Assembly (NCBI GenBank): GCA_032718475.1
Contig: JAUCBJ010007264.1
Coordinates: 31,183-95,182, forward strand
DNA: 64,000 bases
Source: Nemertoderma westbladi
Taxonomy: Eukaryota; Xenacoelomorpha; Nemertodermatida; Nemertodermatidae
Direction of reading: 5' to 3'
Part shown: piece after piece, positions 19,158 through 30,470 of the stretch
How the letters are laid out: each line of letters begins with the position of its first letter
Numbering within the stretch: the first letter of the stretch is position 1
Notes under the pieces: model-generated
What the model saw: the letters and a program-made list of their open reading frames with translations, nothing else
Told to the model about the DNA's origin: nothing
The model's database searches: none
Program-made: the position numbers and the translations under genes

Positions 19158-20240
19158 TGTAAAAGCTTTTGCAGACATACCAAGGACGGGAAGGAATAAC
19201 GGGAAGGAATTAAAGCCAGTATGACGAAATCTGTCAGCTGATTTCTTGTGGACGTGGAATTTCTTTGTTCTGCCTTATTCAGCCAATCAGAGCAATTTTC
19301 CCTTTATGTCTGACAGAGGCCTATGGAAACTCGCGCAATGCACTACGGTCTTTGTTTACTATTTTTCTGAGCATCAGAACCGGCTCGGAATTTTCTGTGC
19401 TTCTGTGTAGAAGTTTCAGACTTTGGCCTAGGAAACATCAGATGGCCTTGATTATAAGAACGTAAATCTATTATCCTACTTAATCACCGCATCACATTTC
19501 ATCATTATCAACTGCATTTCATAACTGCATAAGTAACACATACTGACTGTTCACCGCATTATTTTACTTCTGTTATTAATTGTTGTTATATTAATGGATA
19601 TTGCTGTTATATTTGGAGAATACCGATAAATAATCATAAACCCGTCAATCTTCTTGATTACTGAGGTAAGAGGAACAGGTTTACCGGTAGCAACTGCGAC
19701 TTAAATTATAGTGGTTTTTGTGTGAATTAAATGCTATTTCATAATCCCTACGTGTGTCAGTTGCTATCCTCCTTATATATGATCAAATTCAGTGACGGTC
19801 GGCAGATCAGTGCTAAGTAGTGTGAAGTAGTGTGAAGTCGTGTGAATTAGTGTGAAGGTTAATAAAGCATCTCCTAAAGAATGCGCTATTTACGAAACTC
19901 TGTGGCCATCTAGTTGTGATTAGTATAAGTCATAACTCTGTTTTTATACTTAAAGCGCCACGCCCTAAAGGAACTGTTAATATTTCCCCGAAAGTAAATA
20001 TATTTGTCAGAGATTATATAGTAACGATCAATTGAATAATACAGTAGGTCTACACTGCAATAACTCTCAAGGAATCCGAATCCAGTCTCCCAAATCGTGG
20101 GTGATAGGTCGCGCACGGACTGGCTTCGGCTGATGTAACTTCAGTACACTAGATAATTGATATAGGCTAAAGTCGATTTATAAACAAGAGGACAACTAAA
20201 ATTGGCAGGTTAAACTGCTAAAGGTCTAAAAGCGCGAACA
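19158..20240 (+). mobile_element. BEL-3-type LTR, copy 1 (with leader downstream)
   Basis: Starts TGTAAAAGCTTTTGC and ends GCGCGAACA, 1083 bp. The same ends are seen in reverse orientation at 41213-40053, and the GCGCGAACA end again at 63282. Similarity between copies extends over most of the length (e.g. CGGGAAATATTAACAGTTCC in the reverse copies). It is followed by the BEL-3 leader, so this is the 5' end of a second, truncated BEL-3 family member in plus orientation. No TGG-type primer-binding site follows the LTR. Confidence 0.8.
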
Positions 20241-21960
20241 ATAATAGATTTAAGTATCTTTATTGCGCCGTAGGCAATAAAGTCAAATGTACCGGTCGGA
20301 CGGTAAACTGTAGGCCTAACTGCCCAACCACCTGAACCGGTACTTACAGGTACCCAGTATTATTTCGATTGTGATATATTGTATAATAGTAGGCTGTTTA
20401 AGAGAGTAGGGACTGTACAGTACACCCCTTATTTCTTTTAGAGCTTATTTATTTCTGTCAGTTTTATTTATCTGTAAGTGGAATATTGAGCAGAAGGCGT
20501 GTAAGCCTGCTCAGATTGTATAAATAATTTGTAGGCCGGATTGTTGTCTAACTGTTGTTAGGTCTGAGGCAATTGCAGTGTGTGTAGAGTGTCTGTCCGA
20601 TAAAGTGCTAGTTAGGAAGGTGGGGGCATCCAGTGCTGTAAGGTAAAACCCCCCCGAAAGAATAAGTCATAGTACTTGGTTAGAATGCCTACTAACTAAC
20701 CATTTCGGAGTCTGCATATACTGTAGTAAATTTAGGCTTGACAGTAGTCTGCCAGCATTTGGTCTGTGTTTTATTTGAATAGTCTGCACGGGTAGCGTAA
20801 TATTTATTATTCAGAGTCTATGCGAGTATTCGCAACCTCCAACTCCCCAAGTTTATTCCTACAGTAATTGTGCTTGTTATACATACCGTTATAGTTAAAT
20901 TAACCCCGGTACTACATCAGGGCTGCTTGGCGTAGGTAAAGACTGGTGATTTTGTGCTCCGGTCACTCCAGCAGATACCATGGTTCTTTTGGCTGTTCAA
21001 GTATATTTAACTGCTGGTTATTTGTTGTATAAGTACTTGTACCTAATTTAGGGTTTAGGGTACAGTGCTTTCCGAAAGTAATTTAGTGTGTAGGCAGTAT
21101 ATTTGTGTTGTAAGTGGTTAATAGGCACGTTAGCTCTGGTTGGCTTCGGTAATTAACCTCTAGGTAGGGACATTCCGGGTACATAACGTAGTACTTATAG
21201 AGCTAAGACTATAAGTAGTCAGACGGTGGTATTTCCTTATCTGGACAACGCAACTTACTTACTACTACTTTATTGTTTTCAACTACCGTAGTTTCCTGTC
21301 AGTTTGTAAGAACCAGAAATTATAACTCCTTGTTAGGCTGGTTTGTAGATTTCTTATAAAATTACCCTAAAAATTGTACGTGTAACTTGTTTATTGTTTA
21401 TTTAGAGATTGTAATCTCAACCTGTTGTAATTGTAAGTAATTTGTAGTGATAAGTAACTTAGTAAAGTAGAATTATCTGTATTAGTGTCCAACAAGTAGC
21501 ACTCCACTGAGAGCGTTCAGCTTCTGTGTAGTGACTCCTTATCCAGAAATAATAACATTTATTTCAAATATTGTCAAAAACCCATTGTACGGGTATATAT
21601 ATATTTATAAATCAACTCAAACAGATTTATAAAATAGTAGGCCTGTTATAAATCAATTAGGTCTTAATATCAGTTGAACTACTGCTTAATATCAGTAATA
21701 AAGTAAAGGGAAGTAACCCTAAAATTCAGAAATTCAGTTATTATAAAATAATTGACATTACCGGTATTTACGGTAAGCTTACTATATTTATATAAATTTA
21801 GGCTGAAATTATATACCGGTATTCTGTGACTGAACCTAGTCTGTAAATAATACTTATATATATACTATAAGTGTATACCGGTAGTTTAATATTATATATA
21901 TTTTGTGGAGGAGTTTAATAATAATGTGAGGACGTTAACACATTATATGTGATATATATT
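20241..21960 (+). mobile_element. Truncated 5' leader of a BEL-3 family element
   Basis: Non-coding. From about 20799 to the end it aligns with the reverse complement of 55440-56806, the leader of BEL-3. Shared landmarks include AATATTTATTATTCAGAG, AGTGTCCAACAAGTAGCAC, CTTCTGTGTAGTGACTCC and repeated ACCGGTAT words. The element is cut at about 21950-22000, where the segmental duplication begins, so gag and the rest are missing. Confidence 0.75.
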
Positions 21961-22007
21961 ATATAACAGAGTTAGTGTTAACAATATGAAAGGGCTACTG
22001 CGACTAC

Positions 22008-22563
22008 TACTAAGATCGACATGCTGCAATGCAGCCGCATTTTTAAGAATGCTGTGCCAACTTGTCAACAAAATTGCGCCGCCACAACTCCCAATCACCC
22101 ATGTCATTTGCAAGATCATCCGCATCTTCAAGGCCACTGTCCTTTAAGATGCGTCTCAAGAAAGTCATGGGCTGTCCACCATGCTTATTCACTCCATGAG
22201 GCTGCCAAAGTACAAGATTATGCACTGGCTGGTCCTCACGGCGAAAGCAATGTCCTGCAAAGCGGAGGCGATTTTGTTCTAGTGTCAAGCTTGGGGGAAC
22301 CAATGAGACACATCCAATGTTATGTAGTGTCTGGTTGGAGGTGTGTGCATTGTACTTGACACAATGAACCCGGCGTAGCATTCTTGTGAATGTGCCATCC
22401 AGAGATTTGGTGTCCTCAGCAGTTAGACCCCAGCATGGACTCCCATAGAGGAGTACTGGAACTACTGCTGCTCTATATAATCGGACCTTAAGTTTCCGAT
22501 TAATTCTCGGTGACTTCCAAATCCTGGAAAGCCTATTCAAGGCTGCCCATGCCTTTCCCTTAC
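22008..22563 (-). pseudogene. LINE-1 family, RT C-terminal fragment
   Basis: Minus-strand 3' end of a non-LTR retrotransposon, same family as 28400-30466. It encodes RLSRIWKSPRINRKLKVRL, VLLYGSPCW, RRVHCVKYNAH and RLRFAGHCFRRED, ending DKLAQHS. The 3' terminus is a short (TAG)n tract rather than poly(A). It is 5'-truncated at about 22563. The frame is open but lacks the catalytic RT motifs. Confidence 0.85.
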
Positions 22564-22725
22564 GGATACGGATAGGGGATCACGTTTCACGTTGCCCTGT
22601 TACGTATCAGTATCATCATATGACATGACATTACTGTAGTTGTGAACGGTAACATACATGACAGGGAACCAATCAGAAGTAAGGGTACAACTGTATCACA
22701 CTGTACTGAGTATATATAACTAGGT

Positions 22726-23586
22726 GCACCTTTTACGGAAGATGGTAAGATGTCTTCAGTCATAAATATCCAGGTAAAACGCTGTGAGGATGCGGCCAAT
22801 AAATTCGCGATTTTCTGTGCGGAAACATGCCCTTTGCCTTGAAACGTGCTGGAAGGTGCCTTACTTGCGACGGTATTTTACAGGTGCGAAGCCTGGTTGA
22901 GCTCTAATGTTAAAACAATTGAGCGTCTATATATGAAGATGATTGAATGCCTGTTGGGGGTAAGAATACAAACTCCGAACGATATGTGTCTAGTCGAATT
23001 AGGAATGCCATATGCTCTGGATAGGATTCGGGAAGCGCAAAAACGTTTCGGACAAAATATGCTAAAGTTAGCTAACAGTGATATAGCGTATGTACAAGTG
23101 ATGGAGATCTGTAAAAATGCTAACACTAAGGGTTTTAAACACCCAGAGGCTGTTGGACAACAGTCTGAAAAGGGGACAAGATGCAAAGCAATTGACAATA
23201 TAAAATTGAAGCCCAGTTCAGCTACCAAGTTTCAGACATACTGTACTTAAAGACATTGAATGTAGATAGCACTGTACACAACACCAAACTACATCCCCGA
23301 TTATAAGCGGAAGGCATTTAGTCGGCTCCGCCTTATCTCGCACAACCTACGCATTGAAACGGGACGATGGAGTAGAACAGTCCGGGGGGAACGTGTGTGT
23401 GTGTGTGTGATGGCTTTTCTGTTCAGGATGAATCACATGTGCTACTGTCGTGCCCAATTACTGAGACAGAATTACTGAAACCGTCGATCTGTGTTTTGCG
23501 AGTATTGGGAATCTTTTTGGGTCTAAGAACTGTGTAAGCCTGTGTAATTATGTAGATAGGGTTTTTGATTGCATCCGTAGTTAAAA
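22726..23586 (+). pseudogene. LINE-2 family, C-terminal fragment, copy 1
   Basis: Begins with APFTEDGKMSSVIN, continues through NKFAIFCAE, a TGA, then ALLATVFYRCEAWLSSN, IERLYMKMIECLLGVR and LVELGMPYALDRIREAQKR. This is typical of the region after the RT fingers in LINE ORF2. Further on, RLRLISHNLRIETGRWSR and DESHVLLSCP resemble the C-terminal tail of such ORFs. A GT microsatellite near 23395 and other indels break the frame in this copy; in copy 2 the tail is cleaner. Confidence 0.75.
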
Positions 23587-23708
23587 GGTAAGTAGGGTAG
23601 GTCCAATGGACGTCTTGTTATGGACGTCTTTTTAGAGATGTTGTAAGGATTACTTTTTTGGATAATTTTCAGTATATGATCATATTTTCTGTGCTGTTTT
23701 TGTAAAAT

Positions 23709-24196
23709 GTGGCGGCCACCCTAGAAACGTACCTTAACGTAGAGAACATAGTTCTGAGATAAACGCATTTAAAGTTTTTACCTTGAAAATTTTGTTAAAT
23801 TTTTTAAATTTTTTAAAATTTTTTAGCAGCTGATTCTACATTCGCGATTTCAGCCAAATTCGGACAATTTCAGCCAATTTCAGCCAAAATATGACTCACC
23901 CCCAGATGGCTGACTGATGTCCGAAGTCCAATTTTTCGTCCAAATATATGCCAATTTGAGCTAAAATCGGCCAATTTGAGTCAAAATGAGCCAAATTAAA
24001 ATTTTCAACTTTTTGACAAAAATGTCAAAAATTATTCGAAAAGTGTTTTAGAAAAACGGCCATATCTCACAAACCAAACAAGATCTCGCTTAGCCGTTTT
24101 CATTTTCGAATTCTACGGAAAATTCTGCATCGAATGAAGCAATAAAACAAAAATTGACATTCCTACGCTAAGGTCTGTTTCTAGGGTGGCCGCCAC
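23709..24196. mobile_element. MITE with 34-bp terminal inverted repeats
   Basis: 488 bp beginning GTGGCGGCCACCCTAGAAAC and ending with its complement. The inverted repeats match at about 31 of 34 positions. AAAT flanks both ends as a possible 4-bp target duplication. No coding capacity; the interior has repeated GCCAATTT words. It is absent from duplication copy 2, where the whole interval 23597-24257 is replaced by 17 bp. Confidence 0.8.
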
Positions 24197-24621
24197 AAAT
24201 GTAGTTGTAATAATTATCAATAAATATATAATATATATATACAAAGTACAATAATTTTGGCAACCTCATCGATTTATACTAAGCCTGTGTAGAAATCCAT
24301 TACATAAGGCATTATTCATCTTCAACACCAGATTTTATTGGTGATATTTTACCATTGCGTCTATGGCACGTTTCGTTTATTTCATTTTTTGCAAAAACTG
24401 ATGACTGTATTTTTCTGAAAATTGCTTTATACACCCATTCAGACCATACACTACAGGAGGGTACTAAAAACAACACAATTGACCGGATAGTTTCGGAGCC
24501 TTTCGTGTGACAAACAGACAGTCAGACAAACAAACAGACATGATTTTCTTACAGTAAGTAAATCTGAAGATTTAAAAAGAAAATAATACAGCCTTTGCTG
24601 CAATATTTTGGTAAATCTTTT
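24197..24621. other. Unassigned DNA in duplication copy 1
   Basis: No gene is seen between the MITE and the VNTR. An AT dinucleotide run occurs near 24230. From about 24258 the sequence is shared with copy 2. Confidence 0.5.
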
Positions 24622-24884
24622 GGACGGATCCATACTGGATGTTGGACGGATCCATACTGGATGCTGGACGGATCCATACTGGATGTTGGACGGATCCATA
24701 CTGGATGTTGGACGGATCCATAATGGATGTTGGACGGATCCATACTGGATGTTGGACGGATCCATACTGGATGTTGGACGGATCCATACCGGATGTTGGA
24801 CAGATCCATACTGGATGTTGGACGGATCCATACTGGATGTTGGACGGATCTATACTGGATGTTGGACGGATCCGTACTGGATGT
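24622..24884 (+). repeat. 22-bp tandem repeat, 12 units
   Basis: The unit is GGACGGATCC followed by ATACTGGATGTT, repeated 12 times with few changes. The period is not a multiple of three and the unit has no stop in any frame, so all six frames stay open and give repetitive spurious ORFs. Duplication copy 2 has 8 units. Confidence 0.97.
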
Positions 24885-25337
24885 CCTTATTTCTCAAACG
24901 TGTTTGTTTGTTTGGTTGTTTGGTTGTTTGTTTTGTACACACAACTTCTTGCACTTAATGTTGATGGATTTGGATGAAACTTTGATGATAGGTTCATTAT
25001 CGGACCTAGTTGTGTATGGAAGGTTTTGGTTACTAGGGACCTGTTGGTTGCCTAGCAACAGTGAAATTAATGACCGATCATAATCGTAGGATACACTCAA
25101 TCAAAATTTTGTCGACACCCCAAAAGGAGCACCTATTGGTCATGCTTTATGCGAAATTTCGCTTTATTTCATTTAGAATTGTAGGAGAAGATTACAATTT
25201 ACATACTGAATTTACATACCTTGTAGCTACAGTGGATGAAAAATATTTATAGATAAATCATCTACATTAATTGATAATACTATCACCATAGATAACATAA
25301 CTATTGACGTAGTCCGCATAATTAGTATCCAAGCAGA

Positions 25338-26079
25338 TTAGCAGTGACGGCCGCATTGGTACAAAGTGGATCCCATTAAATTCCAAGTGCCACTGTGCCA
25401 TTCCTCAGTTTCACTTTCATAATAACACTTCATGCCAGGGCAATCTTCCTTATATAGTTCGTTCTAACAAACAATAAATCATCACAAACAAAATTAATCG
25501 TAACAAACTAGTAATTTATCTAAACCTTAACATTATCCACCAAATCCCAATTTACTGTAGTATATCGATTTTGTATATAAACCGCAAGTACGAATAATTA
25601 TATTTGATATATTAATAATAGATATTGCCATATTGGGCTAAATAGGATCTGAAATCCTTATAGGGGGAAAGGAGCAGGTTACAGTGGAACGCTATTTTAA
25701 CCAAAACAATAAACTAGCACAATAGAACAGGTTACAGTTATATTTTTGAGAATAATCAGCTGTTATTTGCGTCGAATTTCCCGATTACTTTTACGTAATG
25801 AGGACACCCACTCACTACTCTTAAACAACAACAGCGTATACTACGAGAACGTATGGTAGTCGATTATCGCCTTGGATTATCCTATTTGAGATTCTTACCA
25901 ACCTGAGAGCAGCATTTTGTACAGGTGAGTTTATCTCCAAAGTGGCATTTCTGATTCCGCTCGGCAACGTCCAGGAATGCATCAGCCTCAGACTTGTTTA
26001 CCTCAGGGTGAGGGAGTTCCCGTCCAAGGGTCATACAGATGTGTAACAATACAACAGATAATATCAACATAGAGTTCAT
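25338..26079 (-). CDS. Small secreted eight-cysteine peptide, copy 1
   Basis: Two exons: 26079-25903 (59 codons) and 25463-25338 (41 codons plus TAA), with a 439-bp intron. The donor CAG/GTTGGT and acceptor TTAG keep phase 0; a stronger GTAAGA donor four bases further on would put exon 2 out of frame. Residues 1-19 form a signal peptide (MLILSVVLLHICMTLG). The mature chain of about 80 residues has Cys at 45, 53, 56, 57, 67, 72, 96 and 100, including CTKCC, CPGMKC and CGRHC, enough for four disulfides. I do not recognise the family; a secreted peptide with defence, venom-like or signalling function are all possible. A paralogue at 37623-38371 keeps every cysteine while other residues and a two-residue indel differ. 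Confidence 0.72.
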
Positions 26080-27170
26080 TTTGTATAGTTCTAACTTCAA
26101 CCTGGATTTGTTTTTACTATGTAAAAGATATACCAGTACTGTATACAACAAACTAGTTTTAATAGTAAAAAAATATTGTCTTATTTCGCAATAGCCTAAA
26201 TATTTATTTAGATGAGGCGATCTGACAATATCGCGTGGCTTTTGTCTGAGTTCTTTAATAATCGTAAATCATTATCCGAAATTGCAATATGTGACTTCAG
26301 TCAATTCTACTGTACTGTATTGCAGGGGGTACCGATAAAGGTGGTGGTGATACGGGTGTAATATACAGATATTGTGGTATTATCAGCCATTTTTATGCAA
26401 TAAATTATTTTCCGCGCAGCTCGCCAGATCGCCAGCGAGAGTTTTATTGTCTATAGTCTACGGATACTGGGCATTTGGTGGGTAGACCAAATAGTAGACC
26501 AGGCATAACATTGTAACTACGGTGGTCACAATAATGTGGGCCTAGTAATAAAGTAATCATGTAATAATTAAAGGTAGTCGGTTATAGTCGTAGTCTGATG
26601 AACATTCATTGTTAGCAAGACATGTGCTGTAATATTGCACATTAATTAAAATAGAATTCAGATTGATAAATCTAAATTAAATCGTATAATCAAGGTGCAA
26701 CATGAATTTAACATTAACTTACCGCAATACAATACAATACATGGCTTAGATTAATTTTTCCCATTAAATTTATAATGTTCATTTTGTGTTAATAATTGAT
26801 GTAATGTTTTGAAACAGGTAACTAACTCTCTGGGTTTGAACTTGACGACAACTGACATACCTAATTTCTTCGAATAAGAGCCTGGGCGTTTAAGTTTATA
26901 AATTGGGGAGCTGTTTATTCGAGGGGGACGTTTATTCGGGGAAGGCGTTGTGGTTGGAGTGGGGGGCAATTTTGTTTATATTCTAGATTTTCAGCATTTT
27001 GAATCTAACCTAATAAATAATTTTGTTAAATTCAAGAAAACAAGTTAAACAAATAAAATAATTCAAATAAAACCAGGATTATATTTATTGCACATACAGC
27101 CTACTACCGCGCTACAACACTCTACAGTATATTTACCTTCAGTCACATGACATTTGGCCCTATATATTAA
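26080..27170. other. Unassigned DNA in duplication copy 1
   Basis: Upstream flank of the peptide gene. TATA-like words occur near the start codon. No further gene is supported. The same sequence, with small indels and about 90 bp extra near 39098-39172, is in copy 2. Confidence 0.5.
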
Positions 27171-27988
27171 CCCTTTCGGTACCTAACTGGAAATTATTTA
27201 AACCCCCAATTGCCCAACTCTAATTCATGAATTTCTGAAGTCTGTCAGTCTTTCTGTCAGTTTGTCTGTCAAGACTTTAGAAAGAATAAAATCTACTAAC
27301 ATTCTCGCTAAGGGGGTTTTCCTTGTCAAGGATTTCATTTCCGCTGTGAGTTTTCACTTTTGACCCTACCCAGACTGTCTGTCGGTCTGTCTGTCGGTCT
27401 GTCTGTCAGTCTGTCCGTCAAAAGTATAAGGAATCACATTAGCTAATTAAAATTCTTGCTATGGGGGTTTTCCTGGTCAAGGATTTCATTTCCGCCGTTA
27501 GTTTTCACTTTTAACCCTATGCAGACTGTCTGTCGGTCTGTCTGTCTGTCAGTATGTCCGTCGAATATATAAGGAATCACATTAGCTAATTAAAATTATC
27601 TCTATGGGGGTTTTCCTTGTGAAGGATTCATTTCCGCTGTCAGTTTTCACTTTTGACCCTATCCAGACTGTCTGTCGGTCTGTCTGTCGGTCAGGCTTTT
27701 TTGTTTAGGCTGTTTAGTCAGTTTATGCCTACCTTACTGCAGTACTGTTTTATTCTGTTATTGCTAAAGTCTGGCAGTCTGTAAGCAGGTCGGCAGTAGG
27801 CCTACCGGTAGTTAAATTACAGTAGATACAAGCTGAAATGCGCCGCTAACATATAGAAGCATGTACTTAATAATAATAGTCCAGCAACATTTTCCCTACT
27901 TAGATATCGAATAAATGTCATGGAACAGACGTGTGTGTCATGGCGCAATACCCATGGAACAGACGTATGTGCCATGGTACCGAAAGGG
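27171..27988. mobile_element. piggyBac-like MITE with TTAA target duplication
   Basis: 818 bp bounded by TTAA on both sides (27167-27170, 27989-27992), with 13-bp inverted repeats CCCTTTCGGTACC / GGTACCGAAAGGG. Duplication copy 2 has the uninterrupted site with one TTAA at 39555-39558, so the insertion and its ends are directly demonstrated. TTAA duplication is the known signature of piggyBac transposases. The interior holds about three 160-bp imperfect repeats with CTGTCTGTCGGTCTGTCTGT tracts and no ORF, so it is non-autonomous. Confidence 0.93.
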
Positions 27989-27995
27989 TTAATGA

Positions 27996-28222
27996 TAATC
28001 GTATCCGACAGTGAATACTATGTCGGTGTATCTTTGGATTTTTGTAAAGCCTTCGAGACAGTAAACCACTAAATCCTGATACAAAAATGACAACGCTATG
28101 GGATCACTGATGTTGCCCTTGTCTGGATTACTAGCTACCTTACATATCGAGTGCAATATGTGACTATAGGTACAGCCAAATCAAACTATGCTACAATTGT
28201 AATAGGATTGCCACAAGGGTCG
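27996..28222 (+). pseudogene. LINE-3 family RT fragment, copy 1
   Basis: Encodes LDFCKAFETVNH (RT motif A region), RYGITDVALVWITSYL and IGLPQGSP (motif B region), with a stop after VNH and another after the next few codons. This spacing is typical of CR1/L2-like LINE reverse transcriptases. Copy 2 reads AFDTVNH with the usual Asp. Confidence 0.75.
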
Positions 28223-28239
28223 CCAGGCCCGTACCGTGC

Positions 28240-28306
28240 GGGGGGGGGGGGGGGGGGGCTTTGAGGGCACTGCCCCCCCAGACAAGACCCACTGCCCCCC
28301 CCCCCC
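28240..28306. repeat. Facing poly-G and poly-C tracts
   Basis: About 19 G at 28240-28258 followed by C runs at about 28273-28279 and 28295-28306. They could form a G/C hairpin or quadruplex. The same arrangement is at 39807-39876 in copy 2 with different run lengths. Confidence 0.85.
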
Positions 28307-28399
28307 AGTCATGTCTTGCCTTTTATTAACACGTCGTCATATTAGTCATGATATTGTTGGTAATCAATATTATTGGATTCACATACAGGTACTACTTCT

Positions 28400-30466
28400 A
28401 CCCACTGACCTGACTCCCCACCATTACTTTTGGTCAAATCTGCCTTGCCGCGGCATGACAAGTCCTCTCTGTTGCAACAGCCAAGTGTGAGATCCAGTTT
28501 CACACTACAGCTGAGCACCAGGTATGAGGCTCTTGCCTCTGAGGCGGCAGATCACTGTGAGGGCTATACTGTCTTTACAGAAGCAGTTAAGTTAGCAGCT
28601 GCAGAAACAGTTCCTGTATACCCTCGAAACAGGAAAAGGACCCCCTGGGCTGACAACAAAATTCAGAAGTGCCGAAATGACCTTCATAAGGCGCAGAAAG
28701 AGTCCCGACTCAAACAGACTACAGCGGCCAAGAATGCAGTTAAGGCTGCATCTAGGTCCCAAAAAAATCTAGGTCCTTTGAAAAGCTCCTAAATAATGAC
28801 AGGGTATTGCTTGATAACTTTATAGAAGTAAAAGTGTCGGAGTCTGTACTCCCAGATATTCCCATTGGTGATATCTCCTTTGCAGAAGTGAAGGCTGCTG
28901 CAAATAGCATTAAGACCAATCGTGCCAGTGGAGTAGATGGTGTTCCCCTTGAGGTCTTTAAAATACCTGAGTTTTTAAAGCTCATCTATCCCATCATAGT
29001 AGACATGTACCGAACAACAAGAGTCCCGCAAGAAATGAAAACAAATAAGTTGGTGCCAGTTCCCAAGAAGGGCAACCTAACACTCTATGGTTCTTTTCGG
29101 GGAAACTCATTGATCTCGATTGCTGCAAAGCTATACAATAGAATTCTATTAAATCGCATCAGGGATCCCATTGAGAGACTGCTCCGGGGAAATCAGAATG
29201 GGTTCCGTAAAGGTCGTGGGACCATGGAGCCCATTTTGGCACTTAGAAGGATAATTGAAGAGTTATCAAAAAAGAAAGACAGGTATCTTCTATCTGACTG
29301 TTATCTTTGTTGACTTCTTCAAGGCCTTTGATTCAGTCTCTCGCTCACGTATGTTCAGCATACTTTCATTATATGGGATTCCTGATGAAATTATTGCAGC
29401 AATCAGATAAGTATACGATGGTTCGACAACATTTGTGTCTACTGTTGACGGTGACACAGAACCATTTGAAGTGTTATGGGGCGTCCTCCAGGGAGACACA
29501 CTTGCACCATTCTTGTTCATAATTGTTGTTGACTATGTTCTACGCATGTCCTTAGATCATCATAATGATGATGGGGTGATGATAACTCCACCTACTGGCT
29601 CCAGAAGTCGAGGAAATCCTGCCAAGTGCCTAACTGATCTAGACTTTGCTGATGACTTAGGAATACTCTCAGAATCACTAGAGGGAGCCCAACGGCTCCT
29701 CAGCGCATTAGAACATGCTGCTTCTAGTGTTGGTCTTTATATTAACTCCAGAAAGACCAAAATTTTGACAGTTAACTTTGAAAGTCCTCAGCAAGTCTCT
29801 GGTCGGATGAGCATAAGCTCAAAGGATGGTATACTTGAGCATGTGGACAACGTCTGTTACCTGGGATCATGGATCCGGAAGTCAGGTGAGGACCTTCGAA
29901 TACGTAAGGGAAAGGCATGGGCAGCCTTGAATAGGCTTTCCAGGATTTGGAAGTCACCGAGAATTAATCGGAAACTTAAGGTCCGATTATTTAGAGCAGC
30001 AGTAGTTCCAGTACTCCTCTATGGGAGTCCATGCTGGGCTCTAACTTCTAAGGACACCAAATCTCTGGATGGCACATTCACAAGAATGCTACGCCGGGTT
30101 CATTGTGTCAAGTACAATGCACACATCTCCAACCAGACACTATATAACATTGGAGGTGTCTCATTGGTTCCCACAAGCTTGATACTAGAATAAAATCGCC
30201 TGCGCTTTGCAGGACATTGCTTTCGCCGTGAGGATCAGCCAGTGCATAATCTTGTACTTTGGCAGCCTCATGGAGTGAATAAGCATGGTCGACAGCCCAT
30301 GACTTTCTTGAGACGCATCTTAAAGGACACTGGCCTTGAAGATGAGGATGATCTAGCAAATGTCATGGGTGATAGGGAGTTGTGGCGGTGCAATTTTGTC
30401 GATAAGCCGGCACAGCATTCTTAAAAATGCAGCTGCAATGCAGCATGCCGATCCTAGTAGTAGTAT
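28400..30466 (+). pseudogene. LINE-1 family non-LTR retrotransposon, 5'-truncated
   Basis: The longest copy of this LINE in the window. It encodes the region upstream of RT (VRSSFTLQLSTRYEALASEA), RT fingers/palm (TNRASGVDGVPLEVF, NGFRKGRGTMEPI, VDFFKAFDSVSRSR, VLQGDTLAPFLFI), the catalytic motif as FADD in LDFADDLGIL, and the C-terminal domain ending HS at 30421. Breaks are visible: a frameshift in an A run near 28761, another near 29290, TAA at 29408 and TAA at 30191. The element ends in (TAG)4 at 30455-30465. The sequence just upstream of 28485 is also in duplication copy 2, where a BEL-3 LTR interrupts it. RTE-, I- or CR1-like clade not resolved. Confidence 0.88.
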
Positions 30467-30470
30467 GCAA

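Larger units (their letters stand above)
22008..28485 (+). repeat. Segmental duplication, copy 1
   Basis: Collinear and nearly identical with 34917-40052. Copy 1 additionally contains an interval around a 488-bp MITE (about 23597-24257) and an 818-bp TTAA-flanked MITE (27171-27988). It has 12 rather than 8 units of a 22-bp VNTR, and lacks about 105 bp present in copy 2 near 35572-35680. Gene content is the same: LINE fragments and a secreted cysteine-rich peptide gene. Confidence 0.95.

Noticed and set aside
22878-23228. 116-codon minus-strand ORF, also at 35886-36236
   Set aside because: Antisense to the LINE-2 C-terminal region, which has recognisable motifs on the plus strand.
24622-24884. 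Regular 22-bp repeats that could be taken for a CRISPR array or a repeat protein
   Set aside because: Units are contiguous without spacers, and frames are open in all six directions only because the unit has no stop. The sequence is a eukaryotic minisatellite.
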